This document shows, in pieces, positions 15,211 through 23,734 of a DNA stretch of 32,522 nt. The notes beneath the pieces were generated by a model. The model did no database searches, was not told where the DNA came from, and was given only the letters and a program-made list of their open reading frames with translations. Location of the stretch: contig MGEK01000011.1 in the NCBI GenBank assembly GCA_001791325.1, forward strand, positions 1 to 32,522, written 5' to 3'. Source of the DNA: Candidatus Uhrbacteria bacterium RIFCSPLOWO2_01_FULL_47_25 (GTDB lineage Bacteria; Patescibacteriota; Patescibacteriia; GWA2-46-9). Within the stretch, counting starts at the first letter, position 1, and each line of letters begins with the position of its first letter. Made by a program: the position numbers and the translations under genes.

Positions 15211-16701
15211 ATGGCTATGGTAAGATTTAAGGGCAGAGTGTGGACGCCGAGCATTACTCGGCAGATGTCTTTTTTTCATTCTTGTATGGCAGTTGTTGGT
15301 AGTACCGTTCATGCAAAATTATATGGTCTTCCTAAAAAAGACGAAATCTATGTAACACGTAACGGGAGACTGTCTGTTGTTTTTTGGCCTACAGATGATA
15401 TGGAAAAGTACCAATACTCATTGGGGAATCTTTGTAGTTCGCCAAATCAATTAATGCGTTTATCGTCTACGTACCATCGCTTAGGGAGTAGTTTGTGGCA
15501 TAGCAGTAATGCGCTAGAGAAACAATTGCCGTCAGTCGGTGTTTATAGGCGTTATCGCCTTGCTTACGAACGCCTCACCGCAGGGTTATCCTTAACGTCG
15601 GTTATAGGTCGCCATATACCGGAACTTTTGACCGCACGTTTAATAAAGCTCCATCCAAGTTATAGTAATCAAAAAGTTGAACTTATTATTAGCGAGCTAA
15701 CATATCCTTCTGAACAAACACCTCTAACAAAATCTCAATTGTCATTGCTTGGCATTGGCGCTATTTTGCAAAAAAGACGATTAAAGATTGATGACTTTTT
15801 AAATTATCCAGAAATACGTAGTCAATTGAGGGATTATTTAAAACGCTATGGCGCTATACCCGTCAATTTTTGTGAAGATCCATGGAGCGAAGATGACGTG
15901 GTTCAGCAATTAAGGGACATTCTTAATTACGATTGTGCCGAGGAATGGCGAAAAATAATCAAAAATCACAATAAACAATGTCGACAAACTCGTATGCTAT
16001 TGAGTCGGATTGGTGATACAGAAATTAGACGTTGGGCTAAGGCATTACAAATAGGTACAACATTAAATGAGTATCGCAAGTTCATTTTTTGCCGTGCTAG
16101 CTTGGCTTACCGTCCAATGTTTATATTAATAGCTAAACGATGCGATCTTGCTGACTGGCGGGAGTGTTGGAAGTTTACTCCCGATGAAGTTGAAAGTCTT
16201 TATTTTAAAAAAGATCGTTCTGCCCTTAAGATTTTGCCAAGACGCAAACTTACAGGAGTTATGTATTCTCCCAAACTTAACACATATTGTCTGCTTGCGC
16301 CGCGGGAGTTGCCTGCTTTTTTAAGAGAGAGTGACCATAAACCCAGTATTGAAAATAAAGAAAAGCAAAAGGGGCAAATCAAGGTAAACGGTGTCATTGC
16401 TAATGCCGGCATTATAAGAGGCAGGGCTAAAATTATTATGGGCAGGCCAGATTTCGATAAGTTTAGGGATGGAGATATTATTGTAACCGCCATGACGTCA
16501 GTTGATTTTGTTTCTATAATGAGACGCGCTGCCGCATTCGTTACAAATGAAGGTGGTATAACATCTCACGCTTCGATAGTATCAAGGGAATTAAACAAGC
16601 CTTGCATCATCGGCACCAAAATCGCGACAAAAGTTTTTAAAGACGGTGATCGCATTGAAGTTAATGCTAATAAGGGTATAGTTAGAATTTTAACAAAGTA
16701 A
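15211..16701 (+). CDS. Swivel protein 1: orphan phosphohistidine (PEP-utiliser mobile) domain protein
   Basis: The 496-residue protein has a C-terminal swivelling domain like that of PEP synthase, PPDK and rifampin phosphotransferase. It shows IANAGIIRGRAKII near residue 395, GDIIVTAMTSVDF, then GGITSHASIVSREL with the predicted phosphorylated His453, and PCIIGTKIATKVFKDGD. The N-terminal 380 residues are a helical region with no nucleotide-binding ATP-grasp motifs and no PEP-binding barrel. An aromatic beta-hairpin-like segment (IYVTRNGRLSVVFWP) occurs near residue 50. By analogy the His would carry phosphate between two partners, but the partners are not in this protein. ATG 15217 is an alternative start. 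Confidence 0.8.
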   Translation: MAMVRFKGRVWTPSITRQMSFFHSCMAVVGSTVHAKLYGLPKKDEIYVTRNGRLSVVFWPTDDMEKYQYSLGNLCSSPNQLMRLSSTYHRLGSSLWHSSNALEKQLPSVGVYRRYRLAYERLTAGLSLTSVIGRHIPELLTARLIKLHPSYSNQKVELIISELTYPSEQTPLTKSQLSLLGIGAILQKRRLKIDDFLNYPEIRSQLRDYLKRYGAIPVNFCEDPWSEDDVVQQLRDILNYDCAEEWRKIIKNHNKQCRQTRMLLSRIGDTEIRRWAKALQIGTTLNEYRKFIFCRASLAYRPMFILIAKRCDLADWRECWKFTPDEVESLYFKKDRSALKILPRRKLTGVMYSPKLNTYCLLAPRELPAFLRESDHKPSIENKEKQKGQIKVNGVIANAGIIRGRAKIIMGRPDFDKFRDGDIIVTAMTSVDFVSIMRRAAAFVTNEGGITSHASIVSRELNKPCIIGTKIATKVFKDGDRIEVNANKGIVRILTK

Positions 16702-16707
16702 AATTAC

Positions 16708-18066
16708 ATGGCAAAACAGAACCTAATAAAAAAGATTTCTGAAAGACGATCAAAGAAATATAAACCAGATTGGGTGGCCAAAGGGCATCTCAATTATGAA
16801 TTTTTTACTTTTTGGGCTGCCGCAAAAAGTTACCAAATCCAAATGCCCAAGGCAATTGGATTTCCTTTTAATTATAAATATGAGAACCTAGACGCTATTT
16901 ATGATCAAAACAATATCAATGAGCACGTTAAGAAATTATCTCATCTTAAGTTTATAAAAAGAAACATTAATTTTATTCAAAGACAGATTGACTATTTAAT
17001 TTTAGCGAGTAAAAAATATGGAGGCAAAAAAGATTTAAACTCTTTTGGGTCATGGTATAAAGTTTTTCAAAAGTTTTTACCCTCATTCGGACTCGTTCTG
17101 GGTTTGGAAGAGGCCCTGGAGAAAAAAGTGAAAAATTTTTTAAGCAATGATGATTTTTATAAAATCGCGTTTGCTGAAGAGACCGCAACATCATATGAGC
17201 AAAAATCAATTTTAAGAATTTCATTATTAAAAAGAAATTCTCGTCAGTTTAATAAAAGTTTAAAAGAACACTTGAAAAAATTTGATTGGATGGGCAATAA
17301 ATTAATGACTTATACGCCATTTACTAAGGCAGATGTAATTTCCCGCACCTGCCCGGCGGGCGAGGCTAAAAGAAAGTTGAAAGAAATGGAAGAGAATAGA
17401 AATAATCTTGGAAAAGGAGCCCTTGAGGTTTATAAAAAATTGAATAAGAAACAATTAGAATTAGTTTCTTTATATAGAAAAGTTTTATCTTTAAGAACCG
17501 ATAGAGCGGATGCGGTTGCGCAGGCCGCATCGTTAACTTATTCATTATTTGATTCTTTAGCCAATGAATTAAATTTGAAACGAGAAGAATTAATGCGTTT
17601 TTCCTTTGATGAAATTATGGAAATGTATAAAACAGAAAAAATTTTGGATTCTAAAAAGAGGTTAAAATATCACGCAGTGTCGTTAAATGAAAAAATTAAA
17701 GTTTTTTGGGGAAATTATGGTGAAGAGGAGAAAAAAATTAATAAAAAAGAGATTAGAGGTGTCGTAGCATGCAAGGGTTATGCTCGAGGACAAGTAAAAG
17801 TAATAATAGACATTCCAGATTTAATTAAAGTTAAAACAGGAGATATTTTAGTTTCTTCTTATACTAATCCTAATATGGTTCCGGCCATGGAAAGAGCCGT
17901 AGCTATTATAACCAATATCGGGGGCCTTACTTCTCATGCCGCTATAGTTGCTCGTGAAATGAATAAGCCCTGTATAATCGGCACTAAGATTGCTACTCAA
18001 GTATTCAAAGACGGAGACCTCGTTGAAGTTGATGCGAATAAAGGGGTGGTGAGAAAATTAAAATAA
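16708..18066 (+). CDS. Swivel protein 2: orphan phosphohistidine domain protein
   Basis: This 452-residue paralog begins six bases after swivel protein 1. Its swivel domain reads GVVACKGYARGQVKVI, GDILVSSYTNPNMVPAMERA, and GGLTSHAAIVAREM with predicted phospho-His410, then PCIIGTKIATQVFKDGD. The helical body contains KKFDWMGNKL, which lines up by eye with QRYFWLHNNY and YFWLNNGY in other paralogs, and SLRTDRADAV near the position of DERK in others. The DNA is very AT-rich and lysine codons dominate, unlike the GC-rich gene that follows on the other strand. No ATP-grasp or PEP-binding part is present. Confidence 0.8.
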   Translation: MAKQNLIKKISERRSKKYKPDWVAKGHLNYEFFTFWAAAKSYQIQMPKAIGFPFNYKYENLDAIYDQNNINEHVKKLSHLKFIKRNINFIQRQIDYLILASKKYGGKKDLNSFGSWYKVFQKFLPSFGLVLGLEEALEKKVKNFLSNDDFYKIAFAEETATSYEQKSILRISLLKRNSRQFNKSLKEHLKKFDWMGNKLMTYTPFTKADVISRTCPAGEAKRKLKEMEENRNNLGKGALEVYKKLNKKQLELVSLYRKVLSLRTDRADAVAQAASLTYSLFDSLANELNLKREELMRFSFDEIMEMYKTEKILDSKKRLKYHAVSLNEKIKVFWGNYGEEEKKINKKEIRGVVACKGYARGQVKVIIDIPDLIKVKTGDILVSSYTNPNMVPAMERAVAIITNIGGLTSHAAIVAREMNKPCIIGTKIATQVFKDGDLVEVDANKGVVRKLK

Positions 18067-18082
18067 GCATTTGAAAATAATC

Positions 18083-18128
18083 GAAGGCCGGCACGCGCAT
18101 CCATTTTAAGGATTGCATGCCGGCCTTC
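18083..18128. terminator. Bidirectional terminator hairpin
   Basis: A perfect 11-bp stem, GAAGGCCGGCA (18083-18093) with TGCCGGCCTTC (18118-18128), has further weak pairing inside. It lies between the convergent ends of swivel protein 2 (+) and the histidine-phosphatase-like gene (-). Confidence 0.6.
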
Positions 18129-18137
18129 TGCGTAGTC

Positions 18138-18794
18138 TCAGTCCAAGAACTTCGGCGCCACATGGTCGAGGAGTTGGAACTGGCCGTCCTTGTGGGAAAA
18201 GAACAGCGCTTCCAACTCGGCCATTACGCCGGGGATGCCGAGAGCGGCGTTCATTGGCGGCGAGTTGCCGCAATAGACGATAACGCCGTTTGGTTCCCTA
18301 TCCAGAGCTGTTTTCAGTCCCTCCCGAATACGTGCATGGTTCGCCTCTGGCGTCTCGCCAAGACGCTTGACGCCGTATTTTTTCCAGTCCAGCGCGAAGG
18401 CTTCATTACTGGTGATCCCCAGCTTTGTGGCGAGGCGAGCACATGTTTCTACGTCTTTGTCATGGGGCCCCAAATAGGGGATGTCCAATGATGGCGGTGT
18501 GCTGATGCACCTTTCGGGGTCTCGGAAGAACGGAACGAGACGCACTAAGGTGGTGATGTTCCTTCGCGTGTTGGCGGCCAAGAATTTAAACAGCCTCTTC
18601 ATTGTGAGATCTTGTATGACGACTTGTGTCGCCAACATCATCCGGAACACCTGATCCTCGCCGCGGGACGAAAGCCCACCACGCGGCGTGCTATCCGCCT
18701 TGTTCGCGTGGCGAATGGCGATTAGTGCCAGTCGCGGGTCTTTGCAGAACTGCCCCCATACCTCACTCACCAACCGTTCATTCTTCAGAATCAT
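18138..18794 (-). CDS. Histidine-phosphatase-superfamily-like protein, second catalytic His missing
   Basis: The 218-residue protein has the phosphoglycerate-mutase-type start LIAIRHANKADS (Arg28, His29) followed by GLSSRGEDQ, as in the RHG family. The later motif, normally a hydrophobic strand ending in His-Gly, reads GVIVYCGNSPP (Cys175-Gly176-Asn177), so the second catalytic histidine is not where expected. It may be a binding protein or a phosphatase with altered chemistry. GGGGGAGGG just upstream of ATG 18794 is a strong ribosome-binding site. The gene is clearly richer in G+C than swivel genes 2 and 3 on either side, suggesting a separate origin. It faces swivel gene 2 across a shared terminator. 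Confidence 0.7.
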   Translation of the reverse strand: MILKNERLVSEVWGQFCKDPRLALIAIRHANKADSTPRGGLSSRGEDQVFRMMLATQVVIQDLTMKRLFKFLAANTRRNITTLVRLVPFFRDPERCISTPPSLDIPYLGPHDKDVETCARLATKLGITSNEAFALDWKKYGVKRLGETPEANHARIREGLKTALDREPNGVIVYCGNSPPMNAALGIPGVMAELEALFFSHKDGQFQLLDHVAPKFLD

Positions 18795-19013
18795 TGCCCT
18801 CCCCCTTTCCGTCAGCGATCCGTCACCGACGGGTTTTTGTGTCTGCTCCTAGTTGTGTTACCACAACACTATTAAAGACCGAACCAGAACCGAATATCTT
18901 GGAGGGTATTATAAAATAAGCATTATGTCAATGTTGGGGCAATTACCTTATTTATCTCGCACTTTCCAGAATGCCCCATGGTGAAGGTGCTGGATTAATT
19001 AATTCAATGAAGT

Positions 19014-20420
19014 TTAGAGTTTTTTGATTGTTCCTTTGTTCGCATCCACGTGAACCAAATCGCCGTTTTTTAATAATCTGGTAACATCTTTTATTCCGAT
19101 AACGCACGGAATCTTCATTTCTCTTGAGACGATGGCCGCATGAACCGTCACTCCGCCTTCGGCGGCGACGATGGCCGCCACCCTGTGTAAATATGAGGCA
19201 AAGGCCGGATTGGTATTGTTTACAACCAGCACTTCTCCTTTTTTAAAAGATTTCATCTCATCCCATTTATAAATAACTCTAACTCTCCCCGTGGCTGTTC
19301 CCGAAGACGCTGGCCGGCCAGTAAATTTTTTCAATTTTGATGAAGAGCGATTTATCAAGAATTGATTCTCAAATTTTTTTGCCTCTTTTCCATATAGAAC
19401 TTTTATTGTTGAGCCAGAAAGGCATACTACATAATCTCCCCTTAGCCTTTTTTCTATCAGCTTTAAGTTTACTTTCTTTTTATTGAGGAAGATATCTTTG
19501 AATTCTTCTACAGTTAAGCTTTTTATTTGCGAGCGATGTAGGCCGCTTCTTTTCTCAAGCTCGTCAAAAATTTTGTCGCTATGATAATAAACTTCGCCAA
19601 GAACTCCGCGGATAAAATCTTTAAGCGTTGCGGATTCGCGAAGAATGTTTGCACACGAAGTAGTTTTTTTGTTCGGCTTGTATTTTTTGAGCAGTTGTTT
19701 TCTTAAGTGTTCATTGTGCTTCAATATATTCGCGAGGTGGATTAATTTATTTTTTTGTTCAGCTTGGGTTGTCCTAGCCAATCTTTTTTTGAAGTCACTC
19801 ATAGTAAGCGCCGGCTCTTCCATGTAGCTTCGGCCCACCCAAGCATAATCATGCAAATGTCGCCTTAAAAATTTGGCTAGCCCCCCTTTTTTTGCCTTTA
19901 AAATACCCTCCCAGAATGTTCTCTCTTCTTTGGCTAAATAACTTTCTTCAGACGATGAGGTTAAGGCAGTAATTGCTGATCCAATATCATTCACTTTTTG
20001 CTTTTGCAATTCATGCCTTAAAATTTGCATGCCATAACGATCAATAAGGCGCGCATAAGCATTGCCTTCCCCTTGATAGTTTTTATAAAACTCAATGTAA
20101 AGTTTATACGCCCTAAATAGATCTTCATCAGTAGTCTTTCGGTCAGAAAAGCCGTCAAAAAAAGCGATCAAATCATTTCTTTTTTGTTCAAAATTTCTCT
20201 TTATTGAGTTTAAAAAGTCTGGGTGTTTCAAGGTGTATTCCCATAGTCGCCCTTGGGCGGTAATATCTTTTTCTTCATAATAAAATTTACTGTCGCTATT
20301 TCTTGTCAGCCAAACAAGATCAGAAGGAAATTTGTTTCTTTTCCATCCTATGGTCGCATAATAAGTTTGAAAAAAATAGAGAGGCCGCTCGCCAATAAGA
20401 ACTAACTTATGTTTTGCCAT
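19014..20420 (-). CDS. Swivel protein 3: orphan phosphohistidine domain protein
   Basis: This 468-residue paralog lies on the minus strand. It begins LIGERPLYFFQTYYATIG, which resembles the start of the region following the ATP-grasp domain in PEP-synthase-like enzymes. A helical body with HDYAWVGRSY and EVYYHSDKIFDELEKRSG follows. The swivel domain has GRPASSGTATGRVRVIY, GEVLVVNNTNPAF, and GGVTVHAAIVSREM with predicted phospho-His427, then PCVIGIKDVTRLLKNGD. The sequence is AT-rich. It is divergent from swivel gene 4, with 78 bases between the two preferred ATGs, so the promoters may overlap. The 219 bases between this gene and the phosphatase-like gene contain only small hairpins. Confidence 0.8.
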   Translation of the reverse strand: MAKHKLVLIGERPLYFFQTYYATIGWKRNKFPSDLVWLTRNSDSKFYYEEKDITAQGRLWEYTLKHPDFLNSIKRNFEQKRNDLIAFFDGFSDRKTTDEDLFRAYKLYIEFYKNYQGEGNAYARLIDRYGMQILRHELQKQKVNDIGSAITALTSSSEESYLAKEERTFWEGILKAKKGGLAKFLRRHLHDYAWVGRSYMEEPALTMSDFKKRLARTTQAEQKNKLIHLANILKHNEHLRKQLLKKYKPNKKTTSCANILRESATLKDFIRGVLGEVYYHSDKIFDELEKRSGLHRSQIKSLTVEEFKDIFLNKKKVNLKLIEKRLRGDYVVCLSGSTIKVLYGKEAKKFENQFLINRSSSKLKKFTGRPASSGTATGRVRVIYKWDEMKSFKKGEVLVVNNTNPAFASYLHRVAAIVAAEGGVTVHAAIVSREMKIPCVIGIKDVTRLLKNGDLVHVDANKGTIKKL

Positions 20421-20461
20421 ATTAATGATTGTTAATTATCATAGGAATTATTTACAGCCAA

Positions 20462-20470
20462 TGCTATAAT
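20462..20470 (+). promoter_or_regulatory. Extended -10 promoter of swivel gene 4
   Basis: TGCTATAAT is a perfect extended -10 element. It overlaps the ORF's first ATG (20469), which argues that translation starts at the next ATG, 20499, with a leader of about 20 bases. No good -35 box is seen, as is usual for extended -10 promoters. Confidence 0.6.
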
Positions 20471-20498
20471 GCTACCATACTTTGTCTTACATTACATT

Positions 20499-21983
20499 AT
20501 GCCAATACCCGCCATCGTTCAAAAGAAAGTTAAGGGAACGACTTGGTATCATCAGCGATTTGATGGCGCTCCGTTGTATATGGTACCTGTCTGTGAGGCC
20601 GAGGTGATGCGGGAGGCTCGGAAACCGGCCGGTACTGAGGCTGACGTCCGGGTTGGCTTTTTTACTGACGGAAAGGCGGATTGGTACTTGGACATGCGCG
20701 ATGTTCGCCGTGGTGCGCGTATAGTAGTTGAGCGAGCCAAACACGATGCCTCAATAAGCACTAAGCTCCTAAGAGCATGGCGAGATGATGAGCATGCTTT
20801 TCAGAAATTTTTTGATAATTTTTCAAAAGTGCGACTAAAAATGTTATCAGATTCGAAACTCCTGTCGTTAGCCGAACGATGGCATACACTCTTCGTACGG
20901 CGCGTTACATCGTCAGCGATAATTGATCACTTTGCCCTAGGCACAGATATGCTTATTGCAAAAATGTTGCGGGCCGAGCTTGGCGGCACTGATAAGGAAT
21001 CAGATTTTACCAAAATTTTCAGCACGGTCACCGCGCCAGCTCATCAGTCATTTATTAATAAGGCCGAAATGGAGTTATTAAAAATTGCTATTAAATTACC
21101 ATCGTCATCAAAGCAACTGGCTAAATACCAACAGCGGTATTTTTGGCTACATAATAATTATTTTCGCGCCCAAGAATTGAGCAAAAAATTTTTTCAGAGA
21201 GAAATTGAACGTTGGCAAAATTCCGGAGCAAATTTACTGGCAAAATACAAGCAACTGCGGGACATGCCAGCGAATAACGTCAGAAAGAAAATACAGTTAT
21301 TGAAAAAACATAAACTCTCTCGCCATTTGCGAACATTGCTCAAAATCTCCGAAGATTTTACTTGGTGGCAAGATGAACGCAAGCGTTCCACTTTTTTAAA
21401 TATTCATCTTGGTTCAAAGATACTCGGAGAAATGGCGCGCCGTCGGAAATACAATCCAGAATTGATGAAGTATTTGATGCCGTTTGAAATAAAATTAATG
21501 TTTCTTAAGGGATCGCCATCCGTAGAAGATTTGCGAAAGCGTCAGCGCGGTTGCGTAATGGTTGTTTGGCGCGGCGGTTATTGTGTTGCCATTGGTCGCG
21601 ATATTGATAGATTGCGGCATTTAATGTTCACTGCTAAAACTCGTGATGCGGTGAGAGATGTGCGCGGTTTATCAGCTTCAGTTGGCAAAGCAGTCGGTCG
21701 CGTGAAGATTGTTGGATCAGTAAAAGAAATCAACAAGGTCAATAAGGGCGACATTCTCGTCGCTGTCATGACTCGTCCGGATTACATAATAGGCATCAAA
21801 AAGGCGGCCGCCATTGTAACAAATGAGGGTGGAATAACCTGTCATGCCGCCATTGTCAGCCGTGAACTCGGCATCCCGTGTATCATTGGCACAAAAATTG
21901 CCACCGAAGTTTTTAAAGATGGCGACCTCGTGGAAGTAAATGCCAATCATGGGGTGGTGAAAAAAATAAGTGTTCATAAATGA
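20499..21983 (+). CDS. Swivel protein 4: orphan phosphohistidine domain protein
   Basis: From ATG 20499 the protein is 494 residues (the ATG at 20469 lies in the promoter). Near the N-terminus is an aromatic hairpin segment VRVGFFTDGKADWYLD. The body includes QRYFWLHNNYFRAQ, then TWWQDERKRS, a motif shared with swivel proteins 5, 7 and 8 (QDKRK, HDDRK, RDERK). The swivel domain has LSASVGKAVGRVKIV, GDILVAVMTRPDY, and GGITCHAAIVSREL with predicted phospho-His449, then PCIIGTKIATEVFKDGD. It opens module II and is followed three bases later by a histidine-phosphatase gene. It resembles the C-terminal two thirds of rifampin-phosphotransferase-like enzymes without the ATP-binding part. Confidence 0.82.
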   Translation: MPIPAIVQKKVKGTTWYHQRFDGAPLYMVPVCEAEVMREARKPAGTEADVRVGFFTDGKADWYLDMRDVRRGARIVVERAKHDASISTKLLRAWRDDEHAFQKFFDNFSKVRLKMLSDSKLLSLAERWHTLFVRRVTSSAIIDHFALGTDMLIAKMLRAELGGTDKESDFTKIFSTVTAPAHQSFINKAEMELLKIAIKLPSSSKQLAKYQQRYFWLHNNYFRAQELSKKFFQREIERWQNSGANLLAKYKQLRDMPANNVRKKIQLLKKHKLSRHLRTLLKISEDFTWWQDERKRSTFLNIHLGSKILGEMARRRKYNPELMKYLMPFEIKLMFLKGSPSVEDLRKRQRGCVMVVWRGGYCVAIGRDIDRLRHLMFTAKTRDAVRDVRGLSASVGKAVGRVKIVGSVKEINKVNKGDILVAVMTRPDYIIGIKKAAAIVTNEGGITCHAAIVSRELGIPCIIGTKIATEVFKDGDLVEVNANHGVVKKISVHK

Positions 21984-21986
21984 TTT

Positions 21987-22976
21987 ATGTTTAAGTATCG
22001 TCGTATTCCAGAAAATCCGAGCAGTGTTGATGCTAATCGAAACGATGAAGTGCAAGAACTAGGAGAGTCGGGAAAAGAAAAAGAACTTGGAGAACGAACA
22101 TGCATAACTTTGCATTTTTTTCGTCATGGCAAGAAGGGCAAGAAGGAGGTGGGAGCCCCCGATGAGCCGGTCGAACTGACTGAACAGGGTCGAGCTGAAG
22201 CATTGGCTACGGGACGTGAACATCCAGCTAACACCGAAGTGGCTTGGGCTGCCGGGAGCCCTCGTATTAGGAGCGCTCACACCGCACTTTTGCGATTAAT
22301 TGGCGCAAGGCAAGACATCGCAGAGAAGATTAAAGATATGTCTTACGCTGATGCTAAGAAAGAAATTAAAAAGATGCTTAAGGCGGGTGAGAAAGTTGCT
22401 ACATTGCCAGAACTTAATTTTGTTACCGATGGAACCCCAGAATTTTCCAATGCTTTTGAGCATGCCTATGAGACCGGTCATGCGCTAGAGTTCATGGCGT
22501 TAGAAAGCGATGATTTAGTAGCTAAACAAAAAGATATGGCCAGTCTTTCTTATTCAAGAATAGCGGCCAATTTTGCTTCACTGATAGCTAGAGAGATGGT
22601 GGTTGGTAATAATTTTAATAAATTAGTTTCGAGCAATCGCGATAAATACATAGAGTACAATAATGCGCTGGAACGTTATTTCGGCACTCACCACACAGTG
22701 CCGGAAAGTTTCTACCTTAAGGCCTTGGAAAAAATAACTGGCCAGCGACCAACTCCTGAATTTATGAAAACGTACTTCTCTGATCAAACGGGCAAGGTGA
22801 ACGGGTTTGACACTCAAGAAGGGTTTACTATTGATATAGTTAATCAAGGTGCAACACAGCAGTTAATTTTACGAGGGTCGCGAGGCATTCCTGATATTAC
22901 ATTAACCCCCAAAATTCTTGCGGAAATTATTGGAGACGCGGAAAGATTGGATGCAAATATTGAAAACCATGAATAG
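21987..22976 (+). CDS. Histidine phosphatase superfamily protein (intact catalytic set)
   Basis: The 329-residue protein has LHFFRHGKKGK with Arg46-His47-Gly48, ELTEQGRAEALATG typical of the family, a second arginine in SPRIRSAHTA (Arg93), and GTHHTVPESF (His235/His236) as the candidate second catalytic histidine. It is therefore the only one of the three family members here with a full set. The usual substrates are small phosphorylated metabolites or phosphoproteins; known family members include a phosphohistidine phosphatase (SixA). It starts three bases after swivel gene 4 and must be co-transcribed with it. A phosphatase of this type beside a phosphohistidine carrier is suggestive, but the link is inference. 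Confidence 0.8.
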   Translation: MFKYRRIPENPSSVDANRNDEVQELGESGKEKELGERTCITLHFFRHGKKGKKEVGAPDEPVELTEQGRAEALATGREHPANTEVAWAAGSPRIRSAHTALLRLIGARQDIAEKIKDMSYADAKKEIKKMLKAGEKVATLPELNFVTDGTPEFSNAFEHAYETGHALEFMALESDDLVAKQKDMASLSYSRIAANFASLIAREMVVGNNFNKLVSSNRDKYIEYNNALERYFGTHHTVPESFYLKALEKITGQRPTPEFMKTYFSDQTGKVNGFDTQEGFTIDIVNQGATQQLILRGSRGIPDITLTPKILAEIIGDAERLDANIENHE

Positions 22977-23021
22977 CGTGGACAGTACAAAGGGAACAAT
23001 AGTAGGGGAAGTCGCTCAATT

Positions 23022-23055
23022 TTTACTTTCCAATTCTATGGAATTGGAAAGTAAA
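23022..23055. repeat. Palindromic element P2
   Basis: There is a perfect 15-bp inverted repeat (TTTACTTTCCAATTC / GAATTGGAAAGTAAA) with a TATG loop in the 103-base gap before the HAD-like gene. Its inner 18 bases match element P1 in mutM exactly, while the outer arms differ. Confidence 0.8.
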
Positions 23056-23079
23056 TAAATTAGTAGAAAATTTTATACT

Positions 23080-23709
23080 ATGGCTCAAACTCTTTACCTT
23101 TGGGATCTTGCCAATACTTTATTTCCCGAGCGCTGGGATAGCGAGCGAAGCGGCGTGCCGAGTTACGACGCATATGTAGAGGCGCTGGGATATGATTTGG
23201 AAACCATTACCCCACATGATTACGAATGGGCATATGAGCGGCCATACAAAGATGGATTGTTTGTTTTGAGTATTGCAGATGGATTCCGTGAGGTGTTGAC
23301 ATGGACCAAAAATAATGCAGTTTTTACTACAGGTAATCGGGAGCAGGTTGATTGGCGGGCAGAACAGTTACATAAAAAATACGATTTTGATATACGCGAT
23401 TATATTAAAGAGATTTGTAGTACGTTTGATTTCGGCAACACCAACCGTAAGACCAAAGATATGCTTGAAAATATTTTGGATAAGAAATATCGCGAGGGGT
23501 TCAGAGTAGCGGTTTATACCGATGACAATCTTGGCAACTGCGAATTTTTCATAGCCGCGGCCACAGATTTTGCTCGCCTGACGCCCGATTTTCACTTTCG
23601 TATCTATCGTATGATGAATGACAACAAAGGATTACGACCAAAAGATGGTTACTGTGAAATCGGCACCTTGTACGATTTACAGAAAAATGAGCAAAAGATA
23701 TTGAATTAA
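23080..23709 (+). CDS. HAD-fold hydrolase-like protein with a DxA motif
   Basis: The 209-residue protein has motif I LYLWDLANTLF (Asp9), with Ala11 where most HAD phosphatases have the acid/base Asp. FTTGN is motif II, KTKDML supplies a possible lysine, and VYTDDN is motif IV. A DxA motif I is known in phosphonoacetaldehyde hydrolases of the HAD superfamily, so it need not be dead, but the usual phosphatase mechanism is unlikely. The substrate is unknown. It sits in module II between the histidine phosphatase and swivel gene 5, in the same direction. Confidence 0.7.
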   Translation: MAQTLYLWDLANTLFPERWDSERSGVPSYDAYVEALGYDLETITPHDYEWAYERPYKDGLFVLSIADGFREVLTWTKNNAVFTTGNREQVDWRAEQLHKKYDFDIRDYIKEICSTFDFGNTNRKTKDMLENILDKKYREGFRVAVYTDDNLGNCEFFIAAATDFARLTPDFHFRIYRMMNDNKGLRPKDGYCEIGTLYDLQKNEQKILN

Positions 23710-23734
23710 CTAGCCTCAAAATAGATTCAGTGCC

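Noticed and set aside
18908-18931. Promoter for the minus-strand phosphatase-like gene (TTGACA with TATAAT)
   Set aside because: Both boxes match well but are only 12 bases apart, too close for a standard promoter; only one of them can be real.
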